Part shown: positions 26,805 to 34,734 of the stretch, piece after piece | How the letters are laid out: the number at the start of each line of letters is the position of its first letter | Position numbering within the stretch: position 1 is the stretch's first letter | Assembly: GCF_010548465.1 (NCBI RefSeq) | Contig: NZ_JAAGMD010000791.1 | Location: 27,144 to 91,143, forward strand | Source of the DNA: Streptomyces sp. SID14436 | GTDB lineage: Bacteria > Actinomycetota > Actinomycetes > Streptomycetales > Streptomycetaceae | Length of the DNA: 64,000 nucleotides | Reading direction: 5' to 3' | Position numbers and translations under genes: made by a program | The notes under the pieces: model-generated | Database searches by the model: none | The model's input: the letters and a program-made list of their open reading frames with translations, nothing else | What the model was told of the DNA's origin: nothing

Positions 26805-28223
26805 GTGAACATCCACCCCGCCCCGACGGCCGACAGCGTGGTCATCTCCCGTAACCCCGCCGACCCCGGCGACGTGCTCGTCGAGCTGTACGGCTGCACC
26901 CCCGACACCGCCGCTCGAGCCGTGCAGCGGGCCGCCCGCGCCCAAGCCACATGGCTCGCCGCCGGTGCGGCCGAGCGGTCTGCGGTCCTGCGCCGGGCCG
27001 GAGACGCCCTGGAGAGCGCGTACGAAGAACTGACCGGGCTCCTGGTCCGCGAAGTCGGCAAGCCGCTCACCGAGGCCCGCGAGGAACTCACCCGCGCCGT
27101 GGCGATCTGGCGCTATTACGCCCAGCTGCCACAGGACGTTCCCGGAGCGGTGCACGAGCCGACGTCCGGACCAGGGCTCCTGCTCACTCGCCGGCGTCCA
27201 CACGGCGTCGCCGGATTGATCACCCCCTGGCAGTTCCCGCTGGCCGCGCCGTCCTGGAATGCGGCTCCGGCCCTCGCGGCCGGCAACACCGTGGTCCTCA
27301 AACCCGCACCGGAGGCCACCGCGTGCGCCCTGCGCCTGACGGAGATCCTCGGGCGGGCTCTCCCCGCGGACGTCCTGCAGGTCGCCCCCGGAGGCGTCGA
27401 AGTCGGGGCCACCGTGGCCCGCCTGGCCGATGTGGTCTCCTTCACCGGGTCCCGCGCCGTCGGTACTGCGATGGTGCGCGCCGCAGCGTCCCGGGGCGTG
27501 CCCGTTCAGGCGGATATGAGTGGTTACAACACGGCCGTGGTCCTCCCGGATGCCGACGTGGTACGCGCCGCCGCCGACATAGCCGTCGCGGTCGCCGGCT
27601 GTGCGGGCCAGAAGCGCACGGCCACCAAGAGGGTGATCGCCGTGGACAGTGTCCTGCCGAAGCTGCGCGAGGCGTTGAGACAGGCTCTGCAAGCTCTGCC
27701 CGCCCGTGATCCGAACGCGACCGACTCGGTGTGCGGCCCCGTCATCTCCGAGATGGCCCGTGACCGTGTCGTCCACGTCACGGACAGCGCTCTCGCCTCG
27801 GGGGCGGACCTCCTGGCGGGGGATGCCCGGGGTGGCCGGAGAGAGGCGCCGGGCTGGTATGTCGACCCCGTGCTGCTCGAGAATGTGCCCGGACACCATG
27901 ACCTGAACCGCCGTGAGATCCATGGCCCCGTCGCGGTGTTGTCAGGGGCGTCGGACTTCGACGAGGCGATCCGGGTCGCGGGCAGGTGCCGCCGCGGCGT
28001 GGTGTCCTCACTGCATACGAGCAATCTGGAAAAGGCGCTTGCGATGGCGGACCGCCTGAACACGGCGATGGTGCGGGTGAACGCACCGACCACCGGTACC
28101 GAGTTCCTGCCCCCCTTCGAGCGGGAGAAGGATGCCCGCAGAGTGCGCGAGAAGGAGCGCGCCACGATGGATTTCTACACCTCCACTCGAACGGTGTCCC
28201 TTCTGCCCACCGCGTCGGCCTGA
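26805..28223 (+). CDS. Aldehyde dehydrogenase family protein lacking the catalytic Cys (probable pseudoenzyme)
   Basis: 472 residues with the full aldehyde dehydrogenase fold. The substrate-entry stretch GLITPWQFPLAAP, the coenzyme-binding region VVLKPAPEAT and the Rossmann signature VSFTGSRAVG are all intact. The normal GQ-x-C-T active-site loop reads GQKRTATKR: the catalytic Cys is Arg (CGC, one transition from TGC). The general-base Glu of the usual E-[ML]-G-G-K segment is Asp in ADMSGYN. By position and similarity it was probably an alpha-ketoglutarate-semialdehyde dehydrogenase. It sits just upstream of gntR in the hydroxyproline cluster, while an intact enzyme of that type lies at 34735-36318. 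The GTG start follows a GGAAGG site. Confidence 0.75.
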   Translation: MNIHPAPTADSVVISRNPADPGDVLVELYGCTPDTAARAVQRAARAQATWLAAGAAERSAVLRRAGDALESAYEELTGLLVREVGKPLTEAREELTRAVAIWRYYAQLPQDVPGAVHEPTSGPGLLLTRRRPHGVAGLITPWQFPLAAPSWNAAPALAAGNTVVLKPAPEATACALRLTEILGRALPADVLQVAPGGVEVGATVARLADVVSFTGSRAVGTAMVRAAASRGVPVQADMSGYNTAVVLPDADVVRAAADIAVAVAGCAGQKRTATKRVIAVDSVLPKLREALRQALQALPARDPNATDSVCGPVISEMARDRVVHVTDSALASGADLLAGDARGGRREAPGWYVDPVLLENVPGHHDLNRREIHGPVAVLSGASDFDEAIRVAGRCRRGVVSSLHTSNLEKALAMADRLNTAMVRVNAPTTGTEFLPPFEREKDARRVREKERATMDFYTSTRTVSLLPTASA

Positions 28224-28285
28224 GCTCGTCACAGCGAGGGAGCCCAGGGCCCCGCCGGTCGCACGGACGGGGCGCGTGGAGAGCA

Positions 28286-28302
28286 ACGTGACATTGTATA
28301 GT
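28286..28302 (+). promoter_or_regulatory. Operator/promoter of gntR
   Basis: ACGTGACATTGTATAGT combines the GTGACAT core (28288-28294) with a good -10-like TATAGT (28297-28302), 27 bp before the gntR start. No good -35 is visible 17 bp upstream, which suits an activated or weak promoter. The arrangement suggests autoregulation. Confidence 0.55.
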
Positions 28303-28329
28303 GGGGCAACAAATCCACGGAGGGAACCC

Positions 28330-29046
28330 ATGAGCGAGCTGAAGCCCCGCACACTCATCTCGGTGCACAAGCACCTGCGTGACCAGGTCGCCAACGCCCT
28401 CCGCGCGGCACTGATCGCGGGCGACCTGAAGCCCGGGATCATCTACTCGGCACCCACCCTCGCCGCCGAGTACGGCGTCTCCGCGACGCCCGTACGCGAG
28501 GCCATGCTGGACCTGGCGCGCGAAGGTCTGGTCGAGGCCGTACGCAACAAGGGCTTCCGCGTCACCGAACTGTCCGAGCGCGACCTGGACGAGTACACCG
28601 AGATCCGTTCCCTCATCGAGATCCCGACCGTCGGCAGGGTCACCCGGTCGGCCTCGCGGGAAGATCTCGAGGCCCTGCGCCCCGTGGCCGAAGAGATCGT
28701 GGCCGCCGCACGCGCCGGCGACCTCATCGGCTACCTGGAGTCGGACCGCCGCTTCCACCTCGGCCTACTCGGCCTCGCCGGCAACTCCCGCCTCGTCGAG
28801 ACCGTGGCCGACCTGCGTAAACGCTCCCGGCTCTACGGCCTGACCGAACTCGCGGAAGCCGGGGCGCTGGTGGCCTCCGCGCAGGAACACACCGCACTGC
28901 TCGACCTCATGCTGGCCGGGGACTCCGCGGCGGCCGAGGAACACATGCGTCATCACCTTGCGCACGTCCGGACCCTGTGGGCGGCGCGGAACCAGGAGAA
29001 GGCAGGGGAGCGCACCTCCTCGGTGCGGAAGCTGGGCACCCGCTGA
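28330..29046 (+). CDS. GntR-family (FCD-type) regulator, probable control of hydroxyproline catabolism
   Basis: 238 residues. The winged helix-turn-helix occupies about 20-75 (LAAEYGVSATPVREAMLDLA). The C-terminal FCD ligand domain contains the metal/ligand-binding pattern with D-x-x-x-H in DRRFHLGLLGLAGN and later EHTALLDLMLAGD and HMRHHL. Start ATG 28330 has GGAGGG 5 nt upstream. It sits inside the hydroxyproline cluster. FCD regulators usually sense the carboxylic or amino acid metabolised by their neighbours. Inferred effector: hydroxyproline or a pathway intermediate. Confidence 0.85.
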   Translation: MSELKPRTLISVHKHLRDQVANALRAALIAGDLKPGIIYSAPTLAAEYGVSATPVREAMLDLAREGLVEAVRNKGFRVTELSERDLDEYTEIRSLIEIPTVGRVTRSASREDLEALRPVAEEIVAAARAGDLIGYLESDRRFHLGLLGLAGNSRLVETVADLRKRSRLYGLTELAEAGALVASAQEHTALLDLMLAGDSAAAEEHMRHHLAHVRTLWAARNQEKAGERTSSVRKLGTR

Positions 29047-29149
29047 TCCCATCGCCACCGGCCGGCCACGGCTGACGGGGGACGGAGTGATCGGTCGGAG
29101 CATCCGTCAGGCCCTCGACCGCCCGACGCACGACACGTCCTTCTCCTTT

Positions 29150-29388
29150 CCCCGCTCGACGATCGACCAGGGCGTCGCCCTCGTGATGTCCTCCCCGAAC
29201 GCCGAGACGGTGCCGGCCCGGGGCCTCACGAGGCCGGAGATCGCCGAGACGGTCGTGGACTTCCCCGCGCCGTTGTTGCCCAGGAGGGCGACGATCTCGT
29301 TCTCGCGGACGGTGAGGTCGAGCCCCCTGAGGGCTTCCACCTTGCCGTAGGCGACTTCCAGTCCCTTGATGTCGAGGACGGTGTTCAC
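29150..29388 (-). pseudogene. LivF-type ABC ATPase, N-terminal fragment
   Basis: GTG 29388 with a GGAGG site starts a branched-chain-amino-acid-type ATPase: LDIKGLEVAYGKVEALRGLDL, Walker A LLGNNGAGKST and GLVRPRAGTV, then ITRATPWSIVERG. Similarity stops at about 29150 and the frame runs into unrelated codons. Only about 80 of the usual ~235 residues remain; the signature and Walker B motifs are gone. A relic of an uptake system once in this cluster. Confidence 0.8.
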
Positions 29389-29404
29389 TGTCGCACCTCC
29401 GTCG

Positions 29405-29822
29405 TGTCGCCCGGACCAGAGTGTCAAGAGCGATCATGAGTACGACCGCGATCGCCGTCATCGCGAGCTGCGCCTGGGTGATCTGCGCGCCGGCGATGTT
29501 CAGCGTGCCGCCCCGGACCTCGATCTGGTACACCTCCGGGGTCGGGCCGAACGCGACCGCGATGCCGTACTCGAGCGCGAAACTCGCGCCGACGGCGGTG
29601 ATGAGAACGGACAGTCTCGACGCGCTCCGCAACGGCCGGTAGGCCACCCGTTCCATGACCATGCCGAGGGTACCGGTCGCGATCATCGCGACGATCATGA
29701 TGGCGACGAGCGCGACGAGTCCGCCGCCGAGTGCACCGGCACTGACACTGAGCATGGCGAAGCCGGCGAATGCCCCGAGCATGTACAGATCGCCGTGGGC
29801 GAAGTTGAGCAGCTGTGTGACG
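29405..29822 (-). pseudogene. LivH-type ABC permease, internal fragment
   Basis: About 140 residues of a LivH permease core remain: LLNFAHGDLYMLGAFAGF, MERVAYRPLR, SRLSVLITAVGASFALEYG, and FGPTPEVYQ. The first transmembrane segment with the start codon and the last ~100 residues are missing. The frame reads straight into the LivF fragment with no stop, so one deletion removed the LivH 3' end and any livM/livG genes between them. Confidence 0.8.
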
Positions 29823-29829
29823 TCTGGCC

Positions 29830-29861
29830 TTCTCGTATGCCGTGCGGGCGGCATACGAGAA
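29830..29861 (-). terminator. Terminator of the hydroxyproline operon
   Basis: A perfect 13-bp inverted repeat (29830-29842 and 29849-29861) with a 6-nt loop begins 3 bp after the epimerase stop codon. It separates the intact operon from the LivH remnant. Confidence 0.8.
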
Positions 29862-29864
29862 CGC

Positions 29865-30866
29865 TCAGAGGCTGAAGCCCGCCGGGTAGGGGTCCGACGG
29901 GTCGAGCAGGTACTGCGCGGTGCCGGTGATCCAGGCGCGGCCGGTGACGGACGGCAGGACGCCCGGGCGGTCCCCGACCGTCGTCCCACCGAGGATGCGG
30001 CCGGTGAACCGGGAGCCGATGAACGACTCGTTGACGAAGTCCCGGCCGACCGGCAACTGGCCACGGGCGTGCAACTGTGCCATCCGGGCACTGGTGCCCG
30101 TGCCGCAGGGCGACCTGTCGAACCAGCCCGGATGGATCGCCATGGCGTGCCGTGAGTGCTCCGCCGTCGATCCGGGCGCCTCGAGATAGACGTGGTGGCA
30201 CACGTCGATCTCCGGGTTCTCGGGGTGGGAGACCGGGTTCTGCTTGTTGATCGCGTCCATGACGGCCAGTCCGGCGTCGAGCAGCCGCTGCTTCTCCGCC
30301 CGGTCGAAGGGGATACCGAGATCCTCGGTCCGCACGAACGCGTAGAAGTTGCCGCCGTAGGCGATGTCGTAGCGCACCGCCCCGTATCCCGGGACGTCGA
30401 CGACCTGGTCGAGTGCGTGGCAGTACGATGCCACGTTCTCCAGGGTCACCGATTCGGCGTGGCCGTCGCGCACCCGCACCCGGGCCGTGACCAGTCCCGC
30501 CGGTGTGTCGAGCCGGACCAGCGTCTCCGGCTCGGTCACCTCGACCATGCCGGTCTCCACGAGGACCGTCGCGACGCCGATCGTGCCGTGCCCGCACATG
30601 GGCAGGCAGCCGGAGACCTCGATGAAGAGCACGCCGTAGTCGGCGTCCGGCCGGGTCGGCGGCTGGAGGATGGCGCCGGACATCGACGCGTGCCCGCGCG
30701 GCTCACACATGAGCAGGGTGCGCAGGTCGTCGCGTTCCGCGACGAACCGCTGCCGCTTCTCGGACATCGTCCCCCCGGGGAGGACACCGACACCACCCGT
30801 GATCACCCGGGTGGGCATCCCCTCGGTATGGGAGTCGACCGCGTGGTAGCAGACGGTCGAGCGCAT
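29865..30866 (-). CDS. 4-hydroxyproline 2-epimerase (proline racemase family)
   Basis: 333 residues. Both catalytic cysteines are present: MCGHGTIG (near residue 90) and RSPCGTGTSA (near residue 250). Together they mark the two-base proline-racemase/hydroxyproline-epimerase family, as opposed to Thr/Ser-containing dehydratases. It converts trans-4-hydroxy-L-proline to cis-4-hydroxy-D-proline, the first pathway step. The start ATG 30866 lies 2 bp after the deaminase stop codon (TGACGATG). Last gene of a five-gene minus-strand operon. Confidence 0.92.
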   Translation of the reverse strand: MRSTVCYHAVDSHTEGMPTRVITGGVGVLPGGTMSEKRQRFVAERDDLRTLLMCEPRGHASMSGAILQPPTRPDADYGVLFIEVSGCLPMCGHGTIGVATVLVETGMVEVTEPETLVRLDTPAGLVTARVRVRDGHAESVTLENVASYCHALDQVVDVPGYGAVRYDIAYGGNFYAFVRTEDLGIPFDRAEKQRLLDAGLAVMDAINKQNPVSHPENPEIDVCHHVYLEAPGSTAEHSRHAMAIHPGWFDRSPCGTGTSARMAQLHARGQLPVGRDFVNESFIGSRFTGRILGGTTVGDRPGVLPSVTGRAWITGTAQYLLDPSDPYPAGFSL

Positions 30867-30868
30867 CG

Positions 30869-31765
30869 TCAGTTCACCCCGGCGTCGATGAGGGCCTGGG
30901 TGGCGGCGCGCACGACGGCTTCGGTCTCCGGGGCCAGAGCCTGCCGCGGCGGGCGGCAGGCGCCGCCCCGCCGGCCGATCATGTCCTGGCCGAGCTTGAT
31001 GGCCTGCACGAACTCCGTCTTGCTGTCCCAGCGCAGCACCGAGTGCAGCCGACGGTAGAGCGGCAGGGCCGTGTCCGGATCGCCGCCGACGGACGCCTCG
31101 TACAGCGCAAGACAGGCATAAGGGAAGACCTGCGGATAACCGGCGACCCAGCCCTTGGCGCCGGCCATGCCGACCTCCAGCACGGTGTCGTCCGTACCGA
31201 TCATGAGGTCGAGACCGGGCGCCAGCTCGGCGATCTCGTAACAGCGCCGGACATCGCCGGAGAACTCCTTGACACCGACGATGAACCCCTCGGCGTGCAG
31301 CTTGGCCAGCAGGTCGGGGCGCAGGTCCACCTTGGTGTCGATGGGGTTGTTGTACGCCGTGACGGGCAGCCCCACCGAGGCCACCAGCTCGAAGTGCTCC
31401 AGGACCGCGCGGTCGTCGGCGCGGTAGGCGTTGGGCGGCAGGCACATGACGGCCTGGCAGCCGGCGTCCTTGGCGAACTGGGCGTGCCGCCTGGCCTCGG
31501 CACCGCCGTAGGCCCCGACACCGGGCATGACGGTGAACCCGTCGGGGGCGTTCGCCACGGCCGTCTCGACGACACGGTCGCGCTCCTCGTAGGTCAGTGT
31601 CTGGTACTCGCCCAGCGACCCGTTCGGCGCGACACCGTGCAATCCCTGCTCGGCGAGCCAGGCGACGTTCTCACCGTAGGCGTCGAAGTCGACGGTGAGG
31701 TCGTCGTGGAACTGCAGGCTGGTCGCGACGATGACGCCGTGCCAGGGCATGCGGGTCTCTGTCAT
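30869..31765 (-). CDS. 1-pyrroline-4-hydroxy-2-carboxylate deaminase (DHDPS/NAL family)
   Basis: 298 residues with the TIM-barrel fold of dihydrodipicolinate synthase. Visible are GVAPNGSLGEY (the substrate-carboxylate loop), the Tyr in TAYNNP and the Schiff-base Lys in GVKEFSGD. Context identifies it as the deaminase that turns 1-pyrroline-4-hydroxy-2-carboxylate into alpha-ketoglutarate semialdehyde and ammonia. The ATG overlaps the stop of the upstream FAD subunit by 4 bases. Confidence 0.88.
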   Translation of the reverse strand: MTETRMPWHGVIVATSLQFHDDLTVDFDAYGENVAWLAEQGLHGVAPNGSLGEYQTLTYEERDRVVETAVANAPDGFTVMPGVGAYGGAEARRHAQFAKDAGCQAVMCLPPNAYRADDRAVLEHFELVASVGLPVTAYNNPIDTKVDLRPDLLAKLHAEGFIVGVKEFSGDVRRCYEIAELAPGLDLMIGTDDTVLEVGMAGAKGWVAGYPQVFPYACLALYEASVGGDPDTALPLYRRLHSVLRWDSKTEFVQAIKLGQDMIGRRGGACRPPRQALAPETEAVVRAATQALIDAGVN

Positions 31766-33213
31766 GTGTGCTCCTTCGGAAGTTGTCGGTGTTCTTCTTC
31801 ATCGATGTCGGCAAGCGCCCCGAGACTGATGGGCGTTGCGACAAGCCGCTCTGCGGGCGTGTAGGCCCGCTCCCGGGCCGTGAGGCAGTGCACGGCAGGG
31901 CCGCACATCCGCCCCTGGCACCAGCCCATCCCGGCGCGGGTCAGTTGCTTGACCTGCCGGTGGTCGTGGGCCCCGCCCCCGGCACAGGCGCTGCGGACCG
32001 CGCCCGCGGTGACCTCCTCGCAGCGGCACACCACGGTGTCGTCGCTCAGCCACCACGGCCAGGCCGGAGGGAGCGGATGGGCCAGGGCCATCGCCCGGGC
32101 GAAGCCGCGCTGCCGGGCCACCGCGGAACGCACCGCGGACAGCCGCCTGCGCTCCAGCACGGAAGCGGAGCCGGAGTCGGCGAGGACCGATTCCGCGGCC
32201 AGACGGCCCTCGCCCACCGCGAGTACCGCCCCGCCCACTCCGCAGGTCTCCCCCGCGGCGTACAGACCGGGGACGGTGGTGCGCTGTCCGCCGTCGACGG
32301 CGACGACCGCATTGCCGTCCGGAGCGTCCGTGAGGGCGCAGCCGAGGGGAACGAGCAGGTCGAGCTGGGGTGCGAATCCCCAGCCGACACCGACGGCGTC
32401 GACCTCGACCTGTCGTCGGGTGCCGGGCCGGGGGCTGCCGTCCGGCCTCAGCGAGGCGATCCGGACCGCTGTGACGCGGTCGCCTCCTTCGGCGCGGATG
32501 ATCGCCGTGCGCGGGTGGACCCGGATGCCGTGGCGCGCGAGCGTGGCGCCGTACCGTGCCCCTTCCGTCCACTTGGCGGGGTTGCGCAGCAGTGGCCCGG
32601 GGTGGCGCAGCCACGCCAGCGGGTGAGCGGCCTCGCAGACCGCGACGACGTCGACTCCGCGCGCCGCGAGGCCGGCGGCCACCGGCAGCAGGAACGGGCC
32701 GGTGCCGCCCAGCGCCACCCGGCTCCCGGCCGTGACCCCGCCGCCCTTGAGCAGCGCCTGGAGGCCGCCGATGGTGAGCACACCGGGCAGGTCCCAGCCC
32801 GGGAAGGGCAGTTGCCGGTCGTAGGCCCCGGTCGCCACGAGCAGTCTCGGCGCACGCAGGGCTCCGGCGGTCTCCCGCGGCGCGTCCCGGCGGTCGACCA
32901 CGTGGACGGCGAATCCGTCGTCCTCGCGGACGGCGGACCAGGCATGATGCGCCAGGCGCAGATCCAGCCGGCCTTTTTGGGAGTACGCCGACAACGCCTG
33001 GCTCAGGGCGCGGTAGTCGCGCAGTCCGTGGTGCAGGTCGTCGGTGGGGATCGCCGCCCGCGCATGCTCCGGCGGGTGCCGCCAGTACTGACCGCCGACG
33101 GCGGTGCCCGAGTCAACCAGTACCACGCGCAGCCCACCCGCCAACGCCGTGACCGTCGCGGCCATACCGGCCGGGCCCGCGCCCACGACAATGAGGTCGG
33201 CCGATTCACTCAT
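31762..33213 (-). CDS. D-hydroxyproline dehydrogenase, FAD/NAD(P)-binding subunit with BFD-like Fe-S domain
   Basis: About 483 residues. The N-terminal dinucleotide fold reads LIVVGAGPAGMAA. A second nucleotide site is near GSRVALGGTGPFLLPVA and an ATG-type motif is in LYAAGETCGVGG. The C-terminal ~80 residues are a bacterioferredoxin-like [2Fe-2S] module with VCRCEEVT and MGWCQGRMCG. This is the HcnB/LhpF-type subunit. The start is the second ATG (33213), because GGAGG directly abuts the first one; it then overlaps the small Fe-S gene by 8 bases. Confidence 0.88.
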   Translation of the reverse strand: MSESADLIVVGAGPAGMAATVTALAGGLRVVLVDSGTAVGGQYWRHPPEHARAAIPTDDLHHGLRDYRALSQALSAYSQKGRLDLRLAHHAWSAVREDDGFAVHVVDRRDAPRETAGALRAPRLLVATGAYDRQLPFPGWDLPGVLTIGGLQALLKGGGVTAGSRVALGGTGPFLLPVAAGLAARGVDVVAVCEAAHPLAWLRHPGPLLRNPAKWTEGARYGATLARHGIRVHPRTAIIRAEGGDRVTAVRIASLRPDGSPRPGTRRQVEVDAVGVGWGFAPQLDLLVPLGCALTDAPDGNAVVAVDGGQRTTVPGLYAAGETCGVGGAVLAVGEGRLAAESVLADSGSASVLERRRLSAVRSAVARQRGFARAMALAHPLPPAWPWWLSDDTVVCRCEEVTAGAVRSACAGGGAHDHRQVKQLTRAGMGWCQGRMCGPAVHCLTARERAYTPAERLVATPISLGALADIDEEEHRQLPKEHT

Positions 33214-33460
33214 CGTCATCCTCCTCGGTCGTGACGGTCATACCCGGGCGCGCCGGTACCAGGCAGGCACGCTGTCCGCCGGCGCCGTCGATCGTCACCA
33301 GGCAGTCGAAGCAGACGCCGATCCCGCAGAAGACTCCGCGAGGACGGCGCCCGACGCGGCTGGTGCGCCAGGACAGCCGACCCGCGGCGACGAGCGCCGC
33401 TGCGACGGTCTGTCCCTCGACGAACGGCAGTGGCTCGCCGTCGATGATGAGCTCACTCAC
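33206..33460 (-). CDS. D-hydroxyproline dehydrogenase, small (2Fe-2S) subunit
   Basis: 84 residues, HcnA/LhpE type. Cysteines in FCGIGVCFDC followed by RACLVPA form a plant-type [2Fe-2S] site. The acidic tail ends EEDDDE. The GTG start overlaps the stop of the DadA-like gene (GTGA). It carries electrons between the two flavoprotein subunits. Confidence 0.88.
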   Translation of the reverse strand: MSELIIDGEPLPFVEGQTVAAALVAAGRLSWRTSRVGRRPRGVFCGIGVCFDCLVTIDGAGGQRACLVPARPGMTVTTEEDDDE

Positions 33461-34623
33461 TCCGGTGCACCTCCAGAGGTGAGGAATCGGTTCGGCAGAA
33501 GTCCGGTGTGCGCGGTCGGATCGGCGCCGCGCCAGGTACGGCCGAGCAGGTGGGCCGTCACCAGAGCACCGGTGGCGGGCGCGAGACCGATCCCCGCGCC
33601 CTCGTGGCCGCATGCGTGGATGACGCCGGGGGCCCGCGGGTCGGGGCCGACGACCGGCAGGTGGTCCGGGCAGTACGGGCGGAAGCCGCGGTAGCTGCGG
33701 ATCAGATGGGTCTCGCGCAGGAAGGGGAACAACCGGCAGGCCTGCGAGGCGAGCCGGGTGATCACGGCGGTGTTCATCGTGGTGTCGAAGCCGACGCGCT
33801 CCCGACTGGCGCCGATCAGGATCGTGCCGCCGCGCGTGCCCTCCACGACGCACGAGGTCTCCAGTCCGGCGTCGGACGACGCCACGTTGGCGACGTAGTC
33901 GGCCGAGTAGACCTTGTGCCGGACCATCGGCGGCAGCGGTTCGGTCACCAGGACGAAACCCCGGCGGGGAAGTACCTCGACGTGCGCGCCGAGCCGCCGG
34001 CCGACCTCACCGCCCCAGGTCCCGGCCGCGTTCACGACGGCATAGGCGGGCAGGACGTCACCGGCCGCCGTCCGTACACCGGTCACCCTGCCCTCCCGGC
34101 CGGTCACCGCGCCGGTGACCTCACCCGGGTGGAAGCGCGCGCCGCGTTCCACGGCGGCACGCAGCAGGGCGGCCGCCGCGAGCACGGGCTGCACCTGCGC
34201 GTCCTGCGGATAGCGGATGCCGCCGGGGAGTCCGGGGGCCAGGTGGGGTTCGACGTCCCGCACCTCACCGACCGGCTCGACGCGGACACCGGCCGCCTCC
34301 TGTCGCGCGGCGAACCCGCCGAGCGCCGCGAGGCCTTCGGCCGTGCTCGCGACGACCAGTCCGCCCTTGTGCTCGAGTTCGAAGGAGTCCGGCCCGAGCT
34401 CCTCGCCGGCCTCGTCCCACAGGGCACGGCTCAGGCGAGCGAGTTCGAGTTCGGGACCGGGCTCCTTGTCGGAGAGGAGGATGTTGCCCTCTCCGCGACT
34501 CGTCGTCCCCGAGCCGACGGCTCCGCGGTCGACGACCGTGACGTCCAGCCCCGCCGACGTGGCGTGGAAGGCGCACGCCGCGCCGACCACGCCCGCACCC
34601 ACGACGACGACTTTCAGGGTCAT
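33457..34623 (-). CDS. D-hydroxyproline dehydrogenase, DadA-like catalytic FAD subunit
   Basis: 388 residues of the DAO family. The N-terminal Rossmann motif is VVVVGAGVVGAACAFHA, TTSRGEGNIL follows, and a C-terminal GHEGAGIGLAPATG completes the FAD site. It oxidises cis-4-hydroxy-D-proline to the pyrroline. First gene of the five-gene operon; all genes downstream overlap or nearly abut, so it sets the promoter. Divergent from the semialdehyde dehydrogenase gene across a 111-bp region with a GTGACAT-type operator. Confidence 0.9.
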   Translation of the reverse strand: MTLKVVVVGAGVVGAACAFHATSAGLDVTVVDRGAVGSGTTSRGEGNILLSDKEPGPELELARLSRALWDEAGEELGPDSFELEHKGGLVVASTAEGLAALGGFAARQEAAGVRVEPVGEVRDVEPHLAPGLPGGIRYPQDAQVQPVLAAAALLRAAVERGARFHPGEVTGAVTGREGRVTGVRTAAGDVLPAYAVVNAAGTWGGEVGRRLGAHVEVLPRRGFVLVTEPLPPMVRHKVYSADYVANVASSDAGLETSCVVEGTRGGTILIGASRERVGFDTTMNTAVITRLASQACRLFPFLRETHLIRSYRGFRPYCPDHLPVVGPDPRAPGVIHACGHEGAGIGLAPATGALVTAHLLGRTWRGADPTAHTGLLPNRFLTSGGAPE

Positions 34624-34636
34624 CGACCCTCCCCCT

Positions 34637-34671
34637 GTGCAATGTCACATTCCATTGCCTAGGCTATACAG
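34637..34671. promoter_or_regulatory. Operator region between the divergent hydroxyproline genes
   Basis: The site starts GTGCAATGTCACATTCC and holds the core ATGTCAC (34642-34648) inside an inverted repeat GCAATG ... CATTGC with an 8-bp spacer. It is followed by GGCTATACAGCC. The same GTGCAATGTCAC string occurs in the palindrome before the second collagenase. It lies between the DadA-like gene and the aldehyde dehydrogenase, and can control both. Confidence 0.65.
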
Positions 34672-34734
34672 CCGACCGACGTGAAGACAACGCCAATGGC
34701 AGTACGACTTTTCTGCAACAGGAGACGGAGAGCA

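Noticed and set aside
28907..30091. A 394-codon minus-strand frame running through the LivH and LivF remnants
   Set aside because: It joins a LivH fragment with antisense and out-of-frame sequence. Only the LivH part has homology, so it is not a fusion gene.
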